Notes: generated by a model from the letters alone, not told the origin. A stretch of 6,631 bases of DNA from SAR324 cluster bacterium (GCA_027296185.1 JAPUJL010000505.1:1-6631); one strand, 5' to 3'; shown: positions 1-6,549, counted from the first letter of the stretch. Made by a program: numbers and translations.

Positions 1-325
1 GGCGGTCGCCTCCACCGATCTGACTCACTACGGCTCCAATTACGACTTCGAACCGAAGGGCCGCGGACCCCAGGCCCTGGAATGGGTGCGCACCGTCAAC
101 GACCCGGCCTTCATCCGGGCGGTCGAGGCGGGCGACGGTACGAGCCTTCTCAAGCGGGCGGAAAGCGACCGTAGCGCCTGCTCCGCCGGATCGGTGGCCG
201 CGATCAACGAGATCGCCCAAGGCCGCGGCCAGCGCTTCCGGGTATTCGACTACGCCACCAGCGCCGACGTGGCGGGGGGCGATACGGGAAACTTCGTCGG
301 CTACGTGGGGGGAGTCTACGCCTAA
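1..325 (+). CDS. amrB: Memo family protein, AmmeMemoRadiSam system protein B (3' part only)
   Basis: The reading frame is open from the window edge (first full codon at base 2) to TAA at 323-325, giving the last 107 residues of a larger protein of roughly 260-300 residues. Near the start is STDLTHYG, matching the conserved S-S/T-D-x-x-H-Y/W-G motif of Memo proteins. About 50 residues on is SACSAG, at the position of the conserved cysteine in the family's putative metal site (Cys244 of human MEMO1). The end, GNFVGYVGGVYA, is a typical Memo C-terminus. Memo proteins resemble extradiol dioxygenases in fold. In prokaryotes they often occur with an AMMECR1-domain protein and a radical SAM protein; their reaction is not established. 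The partners, if present, would lie upstream, outside the window. A GTG at 86 could be mistaken for a start, but homology extends upstream of it. The family call is firm; the function is not. Confidence 0.85.
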   Translation, partial: AVASTDLTHYGSNYDFEPKGRGPQALEWVRTVNDPAFIRAVEAGDGTSLLKRAESDRSACSAGSVAAINEIAQGRGQRFRVFDYATSADVAGGDTGNFVGYVGGVYA

Positions 326-327
326 TC

Positions 328-346
328 CCGCCGGGAGCGCCGGCGG
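328..346 (+). terminator. GC-rich stem-loop just after the Memo stop codon
   Basis: A perfect 7-bp inverted repeat (CCGCCGG and CCGGCGG) encloses a 5-base loop, starting two bases after the TAA of the Memo gene. It lies in the 86-base gap between two convergent genes, where termination is expected. No T-tract follows on either strand, so it is not a classical intrinsic terminator. It may instead protect the 3' end of the transcript or assist Rho-dependent termination. Confidence 0.3.
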
Positions 347-411
347 CGTACGCGGCAATCCGGAGCGCGGAACATTCTGCGGCCGGCCGGCTTTCAGTGG
401 ACAGGCGGCCT

Positions 412-1527
412 TCAGCGGGCAACCGCGCCGCCGGCCGAGGATTCCGCAGCGGAATCCGCCGCGACGGAAGGGACCGGCGGCGGGGATTCGCCGGTCTTGA
501 CTGGCGGCGGCGCCTCGCTGGAAGCCCCCCGGCGCCCGAGCCGCAGCGGTGGTCGGCGCTTCGCCTTTACCATCAGCCAGAAGAAGACGAGATTGAACGA
601 CGCCACGGCAATCGCCACGGCGATCGCCGCGTAGTGCAGGTAATCGGTGAACAGCGGGGCCAGCACCCGCTGCTCGAACCGTGTTCCTGCCACGTAGGCC
701 CAGTCCGCCTGGGGCAGGGCCGCGTCTTCCTCGATTTCGCCGACCAGGCTGAGGATGAACTCGGCGGGAACGAGGGCGTCGTCGTCCGCGGCACGGACGC
801 TCGCCTCGCCGGGTGCGGGAATCCATTCGGGCCAGGACTGATCCGGATCGCTGATCCATTCCCGCGCGAGGGTCATGACCACCTCAGCGGCTCCGGGCGT
901 CCCGGCTTCCTCCCGCGGCGCCCCATCCGGGTCGCCACCGAGGGCGGCCCGTAGATCGTCGACGGGAATGGCGCGCAGCACCTCGCTCAAGCGGGCGTGG
1001 GACAGCAGGGTTTTGGAATCCGCAGCGGGCGGTTCGAACGGCGGCGGCACAGTCCGCGGAAGCGCCGCCTCGGGCGGCCTCTCTTCCGCCTGGCCGGTTT
1101 CCGCCTGGCCATTTTCCGGCGGGCCGTTCTCGGCCGCTCCCGGGTCCGCGGGCCGGCCGAAGCTCGGCTCGCCGATCCGCTCGAAGGCGGGTCCGAGCAG
1201 CACCTGACCCAGCCGGGCGGCCTGCTCGGGCGGCGTTCCCACCAGGGAGCTCACCAGCCCCGGGGAGCCCGTGGCAAGCAAGTAAGCGCCCAGCAGCGCC
1301 GCCACGGAGGCGGTCAGCGCGGGCAGAGTGAAGGTGGGAATCCACCACACCAACCGTCCGCCGCGCCGGTAGAAGCGGAACAGGTAGCCCAGCAGATAGT
1401 GGAGCCCGAAGCTGGCCAGGACGCCCAGGGCGATGAGCACCGCCCATTGGTGCCAGTCGGCCAGCAGGAGATAGCGATCGAGCGGGAGGCCGGTGAGGAG
1501 CCGCCAAGCCGACTGCACCGTGCTCAT
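412..1527 (-). CDS. Uncharacterised membrane protein, three predicted helices with a large extracytoplasmic domain
   Basis: This 371-residue protein matches no family I recognise. The start is the ATG at 1527-1525, which overlaps the ppdK stop (ATGA). A GAGG at 7 bases' spacing lies inside the end of ppdK. The frame stays open upstream, but only as a shadow of ppdK. Visible hydrophobic segments lie at about residues 28-50, 58-85 and 298-320. The short loop after helix 1 (RFYRRGGR) and the tail after helix 3 (KAKRRPPLRLGRRG) are strongly basic. By the positive-inside rule the N-terminus is outside, the C-terminus is cytoplasmic, and residues 86-297 are extracytoplasmic. That domain begins with a Pro/Glu/Gly/Ala-rich low-complexity stretch (about 121-170), then becomes acidic and Trp-containing (about 220-290). 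The C-terminal 45 residues are Pro/Ser/Ala-rich and probably disordered. There is no signal peptide, lipobox or catalytic motif. Coding status is well supported; function is unknown, though coupling to ppdK suggests a related role. Confidence 0.75.
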   Translation of the reverse strand: MSTVQSAWRLLTGLPLDRYLLLADWHQWAVLIALGVLASFGLHYLLGYLFRFYRRGGRLVWWIPTFTLPALTASVAALLGAYLLATGSPGLVSSLVGTPPEQAARLGQVLLGPAFERIGEPSFGRPADPGAAENGPPENGQAETGQAEERPPEAALPRTVPPPFEPPAADSKTLLSHARLSEVLRAIPVDDLRAALGGDPDGAPREEAGTPGAAEVVMTLAREWISDPDQSWPEWIPAPGEASVRAADDDALVPAEFILSLVGEIEEDAALPQADWAYVAGTRFEQRVLAPLFTDYLHYAAIAVAIAVASFNLVFFWLMVKAKRRPPLRLGRRGASSEAPPPVKTGESPPPVPSVAADSAAESSAGGAVAR

Positions 1528-4178
1528 AGCAGACCCTCTTCCTCCATCACCGCGGCCTGAGCCGCAGCGAGACGGGCGATGGGAATGCGGAACGGTGAAC
1601 AACTCACGTAATCGAACTTCAGGGCGTGGGTGAATTGAATGGAGTTGGGATCGCCGCCGTGCTCCCCGCAGATGCCGATCTTGAGATCCGGATTGGTCTT
1701 GCGCCCCGCGTCGATGGCCCAGCGCATGAGCCCCCCCACCCCCGCCCGATCCAACTCGACAAACGGGTCCCGGTCGAGAATGCGCTTCTCGAGATAGGTG
1801 GGCAGGAACCGGCCCGCGTCGTCGCGGGAAAAGCCGTAGCTCATTTGGGTCAGATCGTTGGTACCGAAGGAGAAGAAGTCGGCGAAGCGGGCGATGGCGC
1901 CCGCGCACACCGCCGCCCGGGGCGTTTCCACCATCGTGCCCACAAGGATCGGGAAGGATTCGCCCATCTCGCCCATCACCTGCTCGATCAGCGCGTCGAT
2001 GTCCTCGCGCAACTTACCCAACTCCCGGGCGGAGGCGATGAGCGGCACCATGATTTCGCAGGAGACCTCGATCCCCTCCTTGGTCACGATGCAGGCGGCT
2101 TCCACGATGGCCCTCACCTGCATCTGGTAAATCTCCGGGTAGGTGATGGCCAGCCGGCAGCCCCGGTGACCCAGCATGGGGTTGGTCTCCGACAGCAACT
2201 CGGTGCGGCGCTGGATGGCCTCGACGGGAATGCCCATCGCCTTGGCCATGCGGGACTGGGAGCGGATGCCCCGCGGCAGGAACTCGTGAAGAGGCGGGTC
2301 GAGCAGCCGAATGGTGACGGGGCGCCCCTGCATCACCCGGAACAACTCCATGAAGTCCTTGCGCTGAAAGGGCAGCAATTCCGCCAGCGCCGCCGAGCGT
2401 CCCACCACGTCGCCCGCCAGGATCATCTTGCGGAAAACCGGAATGCGGTCGATGTGGAAGAACATGTGCTCCGTGCGGCAGAGCCCGATCCCTTCCGCGC
2501 CCAGTTCCACCGCTTGGCGCGCGTCCTCGCTGGTGTCGGCGTTGGCGCGCACCTTCAGCTTCCGGTACCGGTCGGCCCACTGCAGCACCTTTGCGGGCCC
2601 ACCCTCCAGGCTGGGCTGAATCTGAGGCAGTTGCCCGACGTACACCTCTCCCGTGCCGCCGTCGAGGCTGATCCAGTCCAGCCGCCGAACGGTGGTCTCC
2701 CCGACGGTCAGCTCCTGGAGGTGGTAGTTGATCTCGATGGCGCGCGCCCCCACGATGCAGCACTTGCCCATCCCCCGCGCCACCACGGCGGCATGGGAGG
2801 TGAGCCCCCCGGTGGCGGTGAGGATGCCCTCCGCGACGGCCAAACCGCCGATATCCTCCGGCGTGGTCTCGTGACGGACGAGGATCGTGCTTATGCCCTG
2901 GGCCGCCAATTCCTCCGCCTGCTCGGCGAAGAAGACCAACTGACCCACCGCGGAACCGGGGGAGGCGGGCAGCCCCTTGGTCAAGACCGTCTTTTTGCCC
3001 GCTGGGTCCAGCACCGGGTGCAGATACTCGTTGAGCACCGACGGATCCAGATGCAGCAAGGCCTCACGCTCGGTCGCCAGCCCTTCCTCGACCATGTCCA
3101 GGGCGATGCGGAGCGCCGCCTTGCCGGTGCGGTTGGCCGACGCGCATTGGAGCAGGTACAGGCGGCCATCCTCCACCGTGAAGTGCATCTCCACCGCGTC
3201 ACGGAAGTGGCGCTCCAGCTTGTCCTGCCACTCGGCGAGAATCTGCTCGAGCTCGGGCATCTTCTTGAACAGCGCACTCAGCGGCTCGGCGAGCCGCGCG
3301 CCCGAGGTGAGGTCGGTGCCCTGGGCCGTGGACAAGTAGCGGCCGTAGAGCGTCCGCTCGCCGGTGGCCGGATGGCGGGTGACGAGCCGCCCCGCGCCGC
3401 TGTTGCCCGGGGCAGTGCCGAAGACCATGGGCTGGATCACCAACGCGGTGCCGAAGGGATGGTTCGGCCCCAGGGCCGTTTGGTATTCCTCGGCCTCGAA
3501 GTAGCTCCAACTGCGGAACCCGGCCTCGATCGCCATGCGCAATTGGGTCATGGGGTCTTCCGGCGGGGGCTCGCCGGCGGCGTAGGCGATCACCGCCCGA
3601 TAGGCCCGCGCCAGTTCCCGCGTGGCCTCGGGGCTCAACTCGGTGTCCTCCTCCACCTCCGCCCGGCCGTAGGCATCCTCCATTGCGTCGTCGAACAGGG
3701 CGGGCTCCACCCGCAGCACCTGCTCGCCAAAGGTACGCAGGAAGCGCAGGTAGGCATCCCAGCCGAAGCGGGGATCGCGGTACTGGGCGCTCAAACCCTC
3801 CACAGCCGCCTCGTTGATCCCGACGTTCAGGATGGTCTTGATCAGCGGCGGCATCCGATGGGGAGGACTCGCTCGCAAGGAGAGGAGCATGGGATTCTTA
3901 GGGTCGCCGAAGCGCCGCTCGCACCACCGCTCGAGAATGCCGAGCTCGTCCCGCAGTTCCGCCTCCATGCCGTCGGGCAAGGCATTGCCGTTGGTCAGGA
4001 ACTCCTCGCAGTAATCGGTGGGAAGGATGAGCCCGGGGGGAAGCGGCGCGCCCAAACGCGCCAGCTCGATCAGCGCGGCGCCCTTGATGCCATGACGGTT
4101 CCGGTCGCCGGGAGGAGCATCGGCGGCTTCGGTGTGGAAGGCGTAGATGCTGTGGGGGCTCTCGGCGGCGGCGTTCAT
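1524..4178 (-). CDS. ppdK: Pyruvate phosphate dikinase homologue with an atypical ATP-grasp domain
   Basis: This 884-residue protein has the usual length and order of PPDK. An N-terminal ATP-grasp region spans about 1-390. The phosphohistidine domain (about 400-515) carries TGGLTSHAAVVARG with His462. A C-terminal PEP/pyruvate TIM barrel spans about 530-875. Classical PPDK converts pyruvate, ATP and Pi to PEP, AMP and PPi reversibly in the cytoplasm. Barrel residues expected from Clostridium symbiosum PPDK are present: Arg568, Arg624, Asp627, Glu751, Asn774, Asp775 and Cys837 (GICGEHGGDP). The ATP-grasp half is odd. Lys32, Arg102, Asp289 and Gln344 are kept, but positions equivalent to G101, T253, S262, E271, E279, E323 and R337 read Pro111, Ala262, Ala271, Arg280, Thr288, His332 and Ala346. 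ATP use is therefore doubtful. The start is the ATG at 4178, preceded by GGTGAAGAG and fitting family length; the frame opens further upstream but would overlap alaC. It lies 70 bases after alaC and overlaps the next gene by 4 bases. Family certain; activity uncertain. Confidence 0.93.
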   Translation of the reverse strand: MNAAAESPHSIYAFHTEAADAPPGDRNRHGIKGAALIELARLGAPLPPGLILPTDYCEEFLTNGNALPDGMEAELRDELGILERWCERRFGDPKNPMLLSLRASPPHRMPPLIKTILNVGINEAAVEGLSAQYRDPRFGWDAYLRFLRTFGEQVLRVEPALFDDAMEDAYGRAEVEEDTELSPEATRELARAYRAVIAYAAGEPPPEDPMTQLRMAIEAGFRSWSYFEAEEYQTALGPNHPFGTALVIQPMVFGTAPGNSGAGRLVTRHPATGERTLYGRYLSTAQGTDLTSGARLAEPLSALFKKMPELEQILAEWQDKLERHFRDAVEMHFTVEDGRLYLLQCASANRTGKAALRIALDMVEEGLATEREALLHLDPSVLNEYLHPVLDPAGKKTVLTKGLPASPGSAVGQLVFFAEQAEELAAQGISTILVRHETTPEDIGGLAVAEGILTATGGLTSHAAVVARGMGKCCIVGARAIEINYHLQELTVGETTVRRLDWISLDGGTGEVYVGQLPQIQPSLEGGPAKVLQWADRYRKLKVRANADTSEDARQAVELGAEGIGLCRTEHMFFHIDRIPVFRKMILAGDVVGRSAALAELLPFQRKDFMELFRVMQGRPVTIRLLDPPLHEFLPRGIRSQSRMAKAMGIPVEAIQRRTELLSETNPMLGHRGCRLAITYPEIYQMQVRAIVEAACIVTKEGIEVSCEIMVPLIASARELGKLREDIDALIEQVMGEMGESFPILVGTMVETPRAAVCAGAIARFADFFSFGTNDLTQMSYGFSRDDAGRFLPTYLEKRILDRDPFVELDRAGVGGLMRWAIDAGRKTNPDLKIGICGEHGGDPNSIQFTHALKFDYVSCSPFRIPIARLAAAQAAVMEEEGLL

Positions 4179-4248
4179 GGCAATCGACTCTTCACCGGCA
4201 CGGCCGCCGGTCTGCGGGTACGGAAGGCGCCCTCCACGCCGGTGCGGG

Positions 4249-5466
4249 CTATTGAGCGATGCCCAGCGGCCGAGGGACGGTAAAGGCCCCGCGGATGTTG
4301 CGCATCCCCTGCCTGAGGCGCTTCTCGTTTTCAACGAGGGCGAAACGCAAGAACCCCTCGCCTTCCGGACCGAACCCGGCCCCCGGCGACACCACCACCT
4401 TGGCCTCCTCCATCAGGCGCAGGGCGAAATCGAAGCTGCCCTCCTTCACCCACTCGCCGGGAATCCGCACCCACTGAAACATTGCGGCGCGGGTGGGCGT
4501 GACGTCCCATCCCGCTTGCCGCAGGCCATCCACCACCACGTCTCTCCGGCGGCAGTAGCGGTCCCGCTGCTCCAGCACCTGATCCTGGCAGTCGCGGATG
4601 GCAATGATGGAGGCGATCTGAATGGCCTGAAAGATGCCGTAATCGTAGTAGCCCTTGATCCGTCCCAGCGCCTGGATGATCTCCCGGTTTCCCAGGGCGT
4701 AGCCGATGCGCCAACCCGCCATGTTGTAGGCCTTGGACATGGTGCCGAACTCCACCCCCACCTCCTTGGCACCGGGCACCTGCAGAAAGCTGGGCGCCTC
4801 GTATCCGTCGAAGGTGAGGCGGGCATAGGCGAAGTCGTGCACCACGATCAGATCGTGGCGGCGGGCCAGGCGCACCACCTCCTTGAAGAAATCCAGCTCG
4901 ACGCACTTCCCCGTCGGGTTGTGGGGATAGTTCAGGAACAGCACCTTGGGCGCCGGGCTGTGCCGAGTGCAGGTGATCGAAACGTCGCGCAGAAATTCCT
5001 CGTCGTCCTCCACCCGCAGCCGGATGGTGCCACCGCCGGCAAGGATCACGCTGTAGGTGTGGATCGGGTAGGAGGGCGCGGGGACGATGGCCAAATCCCC
5101 CGGTCCCAGCAGGGCCAGGCACAGGTGAGAGAAGCCCTCCTTGGAGCCGATGGTGAAGATCACCTCCTCCTCCGGCTCCAGCGAGACGGCGTATTGCGCC
5201 TTGTAATACTTGGCGATCTCGTTGCGCAGATTGTAGATCCCCTCCGATACCGAGTAGCGGTGGTTGCGCCGGTCGCGCACCACCTCCACCAGCTTGTCAA
5301 CGATAGGGTCCGGCGTGGGGTCGATGGGGTTCCCCATGGACATGTCGATCAGGTCCTCCCCCTCTCGCCGCTTCTCCTGGCGCATGGCGTTGATCTTTCC
5401 GAACAGGTAGTCGGGAAGTTGGGACATCCGGTCCGCCAGGTGGACGGACGGCTTGGCCTGTTTCAT
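4249..5466 (-). CDS. alaC: PLP-dependent aminotransferase, AlaC type (glutamate-pyruvate transaminase)
   Basis: This is a 405-residue fold-type I aminotransferase, collinear with E. coli AlaC (about 412 residues) as I recall it. Family landmarks include DMSMGNP (41-47), TIGSKEGFSHL (105-115), PSYPIH (131-136), NYPHNPTG (179-186), HDFAYA (210-215; Asp211 binds the PLP ring nitrogen, Tyr214 the PLP hydroxyl), TMSKAYNMAGWRIG (242-255; Lys245 forms the Schiff base) and Arg374 in FLRFALVEN, the substrate-carboxylate arginine. AlaC transfers the amino group from glutamate to pyruvate to give alanine and 2-oxoglutarate, in the cytoplasm. The ATG at 5466-5464 places the conserved QLPDYLFG block about 16 residues in, as in E. 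coli, and AAGGCGG lies just upstream. The frame continues upstream to 5943 without homology, so I exclude that part. It is the first gene of the operon and is followed by ppdK, another pyruvate enzyme. Related aminotransferases of unclear specificity exist, so alanine specificity is inferred. Confidence 0.88.
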   Translation of the reverse strand: MKQAKPSVHLADRMSQLPDYLFGKINAMRQEKRREGEDLIDMSMGNPIDPTPDPIVDKLVEVVRDRRNHRYSVSEGIYNLRNEIAKYYKAQYAVSLEPEEEVIFTIGSKEGFSHLCLALLGPGDLAIVPAPSYPIHTYSVILAGGGTIRLRVEDDEEFLRDVSITCTRHSPAPKVLFLNYPHNPTGKCVELDFFKEVVRLARRHDLIVVHDFAYARLTFDGYEAPSFLQVPGAKEVGVEFGTMSKAYNMAGWRIGYALGNREIIQALGRIKGYYDYGIFQAIQIASIIAIRDCQDQVLEQRDRYCRRRDVVVDGLRQAGWDVTPTRAAMFQWVRIPGEWVKEGSFDFALRLMEEAKVVVSPGAGFGPEGEGFLRFALVENEKRLRQGMRNIRGAFTVPRPLGIAQ

Positions 5467-5543
5467 GTTGATCCGCCTTGCTGCGCTAGAACCGCCGTGG
5501 AGGGGCTTGCCCGCGACGACCGGGGAGGGATTCCGCGCCTCCG

Positions 5544-5585
5544 CCCGGCTGGCATCGGTGGCGGCCCGGCTCGCATCGGTGGCGA
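5544..5585. repeat. 21-bp direct tandem repeat, two copies
   Basis: Units at 5544-5564 and 5565-5585 share CCCGGCT, one or two variable bases, then GCATCGGTGGCG, with only two mismatches over 21 positions. The period is a multiple of three, so in the open frame upstream of alaC it reads as two copies of ATDASRA. It lies within the predicted untranslated leader of the alaC operon. It may be a simple slippage duplication or a paired protein-binding site. Confidence 0.7.
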
Positions 5586-5656
5586 CCGGCCGCGACACGT
5601 TCGTTTCCGCGGGATAAGCGGACCCGGCTGCGCGCCGCCTGCCCACTCCACTATCT

Positions 5657-5685
5657 GCTCTAAGATTTTTCGCGACTTGTGTCAA
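5657..5685 (-). promoter_or_regulatory. Candidate sigma-70 promoter of the alaC-ppdK operon
   Basis: On the minus strand there is a perfect -35 hexamer TTGACA (5685-5680), a 17-base spacer containing an A-run, and a weak -10 TAGAGC (5662-5657). The ideal spacing and AT-rich spacer in an otherwise GC-rich region support it; the poor -10 is the weak point. Transcription would start near 5650, leaving a leader of about 180 bases before the alaC ATG. Confidence 0.45.
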
Positions 5686-5804
5686 GGCACGCCGCCCCGG
5701 CCCCGGCGCTCTGAGCCCCATGGGATGGGCCTTTGCGCCACGCGAACGGTCCGGCGGCATGGGGAGCGTAGGGAGCGGCATCGCTGCCGTGCGCGCCGTC
5801 TTCA

Positions 5805-5813
5805 TGGTATAGA
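5805..5813 (+). promoter_or_regulatory. Candidate extended -10 promoter of the zinc-ribbon gene
   Basis: TGGTATAGA has the TGn extension followed by a hexamer matching TATAAT at five of six positions. No good -35 is seen 16-18 bases upstream, as expected for extended -10 promoters. The start point would be near 5820, about 90 bases before the zinc-ribbon gene's ATG. The orientation fits the only rightward gene nearby. Confidence 0.4.
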
Positions 5814-5908
5814 TACGAGGGGCGGTGCGGCCGGTCCCCTCCGAGCCCCCGCAGCCCTCAACGAATCGATGCGTGCGACGCAGCCGCGGTGGAACCCGTG
5901 AGGAGGCC

Positions 5909-6418
5909 ATGAGCGATAACCGATCCGGCGGTCCGAGCACCAAGCAGAGCCTGGAGGCGCTCTACGAAAAAATGAGCACGGTCGTGCGGGCAAACCTGGA
6001 GCGTGCCGGGACGCTTACGGAGGAAACTCTCGAGCGGGCGCTCAAGGAAGCACGAGACTGGGCCCGCCAGTTGAAGGAGCAATACGGCGAGGACGTCCCC
6101 AAAGTGGCGGAGTACCTCCGCCGCGATTTTCAGGAAGCCGTGCGCCAGGCGGGCAAGCAGACCCGCAGGAGCCTCGATCTGGACCGCATCGGCGTCGGCA
6201 TCCTCGGATTCGTCCAGAAGATGGCCGAGCGCGCGGGAAGTCAGCTGGAATCTTTCGCCAGCAAGCTGGACGAGCGCCTCACCTACAAGACGGGGGAAGT
6301 GGCCGGACCGGGCACCCTGACCTGCACTCAGTGCAGCCAGCATTTGTCCTTCGACAGTGCGTCGCGAATCCCCCCCTGCCCCAAGTGCCGCAACACCACC
6401 TTCCGGCGCGGTTATTAG
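5909..6418 (+). CDS. Zinc-ribbon protein of the DUF1451 / YbeL family
   Basis: This 169-residue cytoplasmic protein resembles E. coli YbeL (about 160 residues) in length and layout. Residues about 12-125 are a charged, probably all-helical region rich in Glu, Lys, Arg and Ala. The C-terminal 45 residues form a zinc ribbon with two CxxC knuckles: Cys139/Cys142 (TCTQC) and Cys157/Cys160 (PCPKC). The TGEVAGPGTLTC block before the first knuckle corresponds to SGEVVGLGNLVC of YbeL. Family function is unknown; the ribbon suggests protein or nucleic-acid contact. The start is the ATG at 5909, because the helical homology begins soon after and AGGAGG (5901-5906) lies directly upstream, though with only 2 bases' spacing. 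The frame is open upstream to an ATG at 5825, but those 28 residues look non-coding. The gene is divergent from alaC, so no functional link to that operon is implied. Confidence 0.85.
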   Translation: MSDNRSGGPSTKQSLEALYEKMSTVVRANLERAGTLTEETLERALKEARDWARQLKEQYGEDVPKVAEYLRRDFQEAVRQAGKQTRRSLDLDRIGVGILGFVQKMAERAGSQLESFASKLDERLTYKTGEVAGPGTLTCTQCSQHLSFDSASRIPPCPKCRNTTFRRGY

Positions 6419-6479
6419 GATTCGCGAAAATTCCGCTCCGGAAGGTGGGCGATCACGCTGCCGTACGATCCGCGCATTT

Positions 6480-6515
6480 CCCCTCGACTTCGCTCGGATC
6501 AGGCGAGACGCTCGC
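6480..6515. repeat. Possible degenerate copy of a dispersed palindromic repeat
   Basis: The stretch beginning CCCCTCGACTTCGCTCGG and continuing to GCGAGACGCTCGC resembles, from memory, the short dispersed CCCTTCGACTTCGCTCAGG-type repeats common in proteobacterial intergenic regions. It contains a 5-bp stem, GCGAG and CTCGC, with a 3-base loop (6503-6515). Only one copy is seen here, so the call rests on resemblance alone. Confidence 0.22.
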
Positions 6516-6549
6516 GTTGCGCGCTCCTTCCCTCAACAGGCCCGCGACA

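Larger units (their letters stand above)
5467..5908. other. Divergent intergenic region between alaC and the zinc-ribbon gene
   Basis: These 442 bases separate two divergently transcribed genes. I see no convincing gene here: the long open frames entering from both sides lack family homology and look like high-GC artefacts. The region holds a -35-like TTGACA facing alaC, a TGGTATAGA extended -10 facing the zinc-ribbon gene, a 21-bp tandem repeat, and a short hairpin (TCCGC and GCGGA, 5606-5622) within the predicted alaC leader. I recognise no riboswitch consensus or known operator. Confidence 0.6.

Noticed and set aside
381..391. GGCCGGCCGGC palindrome in the convergent gap
   Set aside because: It can form only a very short stem and has no adjacent T-run; such GC palindromes are expected by chance here.
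397..954. 185-codon + strand frame opposite the 3' half of the membrane-protein gene
   Set aside because: The product is Arg/Gly-rich without structure, whereas the minus-strand frame gives clear membrane helices and an ATGA-coupled start.
1528..1908. 127-codon upstream extension of the membrane-protein frame
   Set aside because: It lies wholly inside ppdK in another frame and is an Arg/Gly-rich shadow; the ATG at 1527 has a ribosome site and overlaps the ppdK stop.
1626..4283. 885-codon open frame on the + strand, fully antisense to ppdK
   Set aside because: Its product is rich in His, Arg, Gly and Gln with no family resemblance. Long antisense frames arise from GC-biased codon use opposite a real gene, and the minus-strand PPDK is unmistakable.
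4179..4334. 52-codon upstream extension of the ppdK frame overlapping the alaC end
   Set aside because: The extra residues have no PPDK homology, and the ATG at 4178 gives normal family length with a plausible ribosome site.
4147..5901. 584-codon open frame on the + strand opposite alaC and its leader
   Set aside because: It is a shadow of the AlaC gene: low-complexity product, no recognisable domain, and no start signal.
5467..5943. 159-codon upstream extension of the alaC frame, including an ATG at 5721 and a GTG at 5646
   Set aside because: The added sequence is low-complexity, overlaps the divergent promoter region, and would make the protein far longer than known AlaC enzymes. The GTG at 5646 is kept only as an alternative under the leader finding.
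6421..6443. TTCGCGAA palindrome and TTCCG-CTC-CGGAA hairpin after the zinc-ribbon stop
   Set aside because: The stems are 4-5 bp with no T-tract, too weak to call a terminator.
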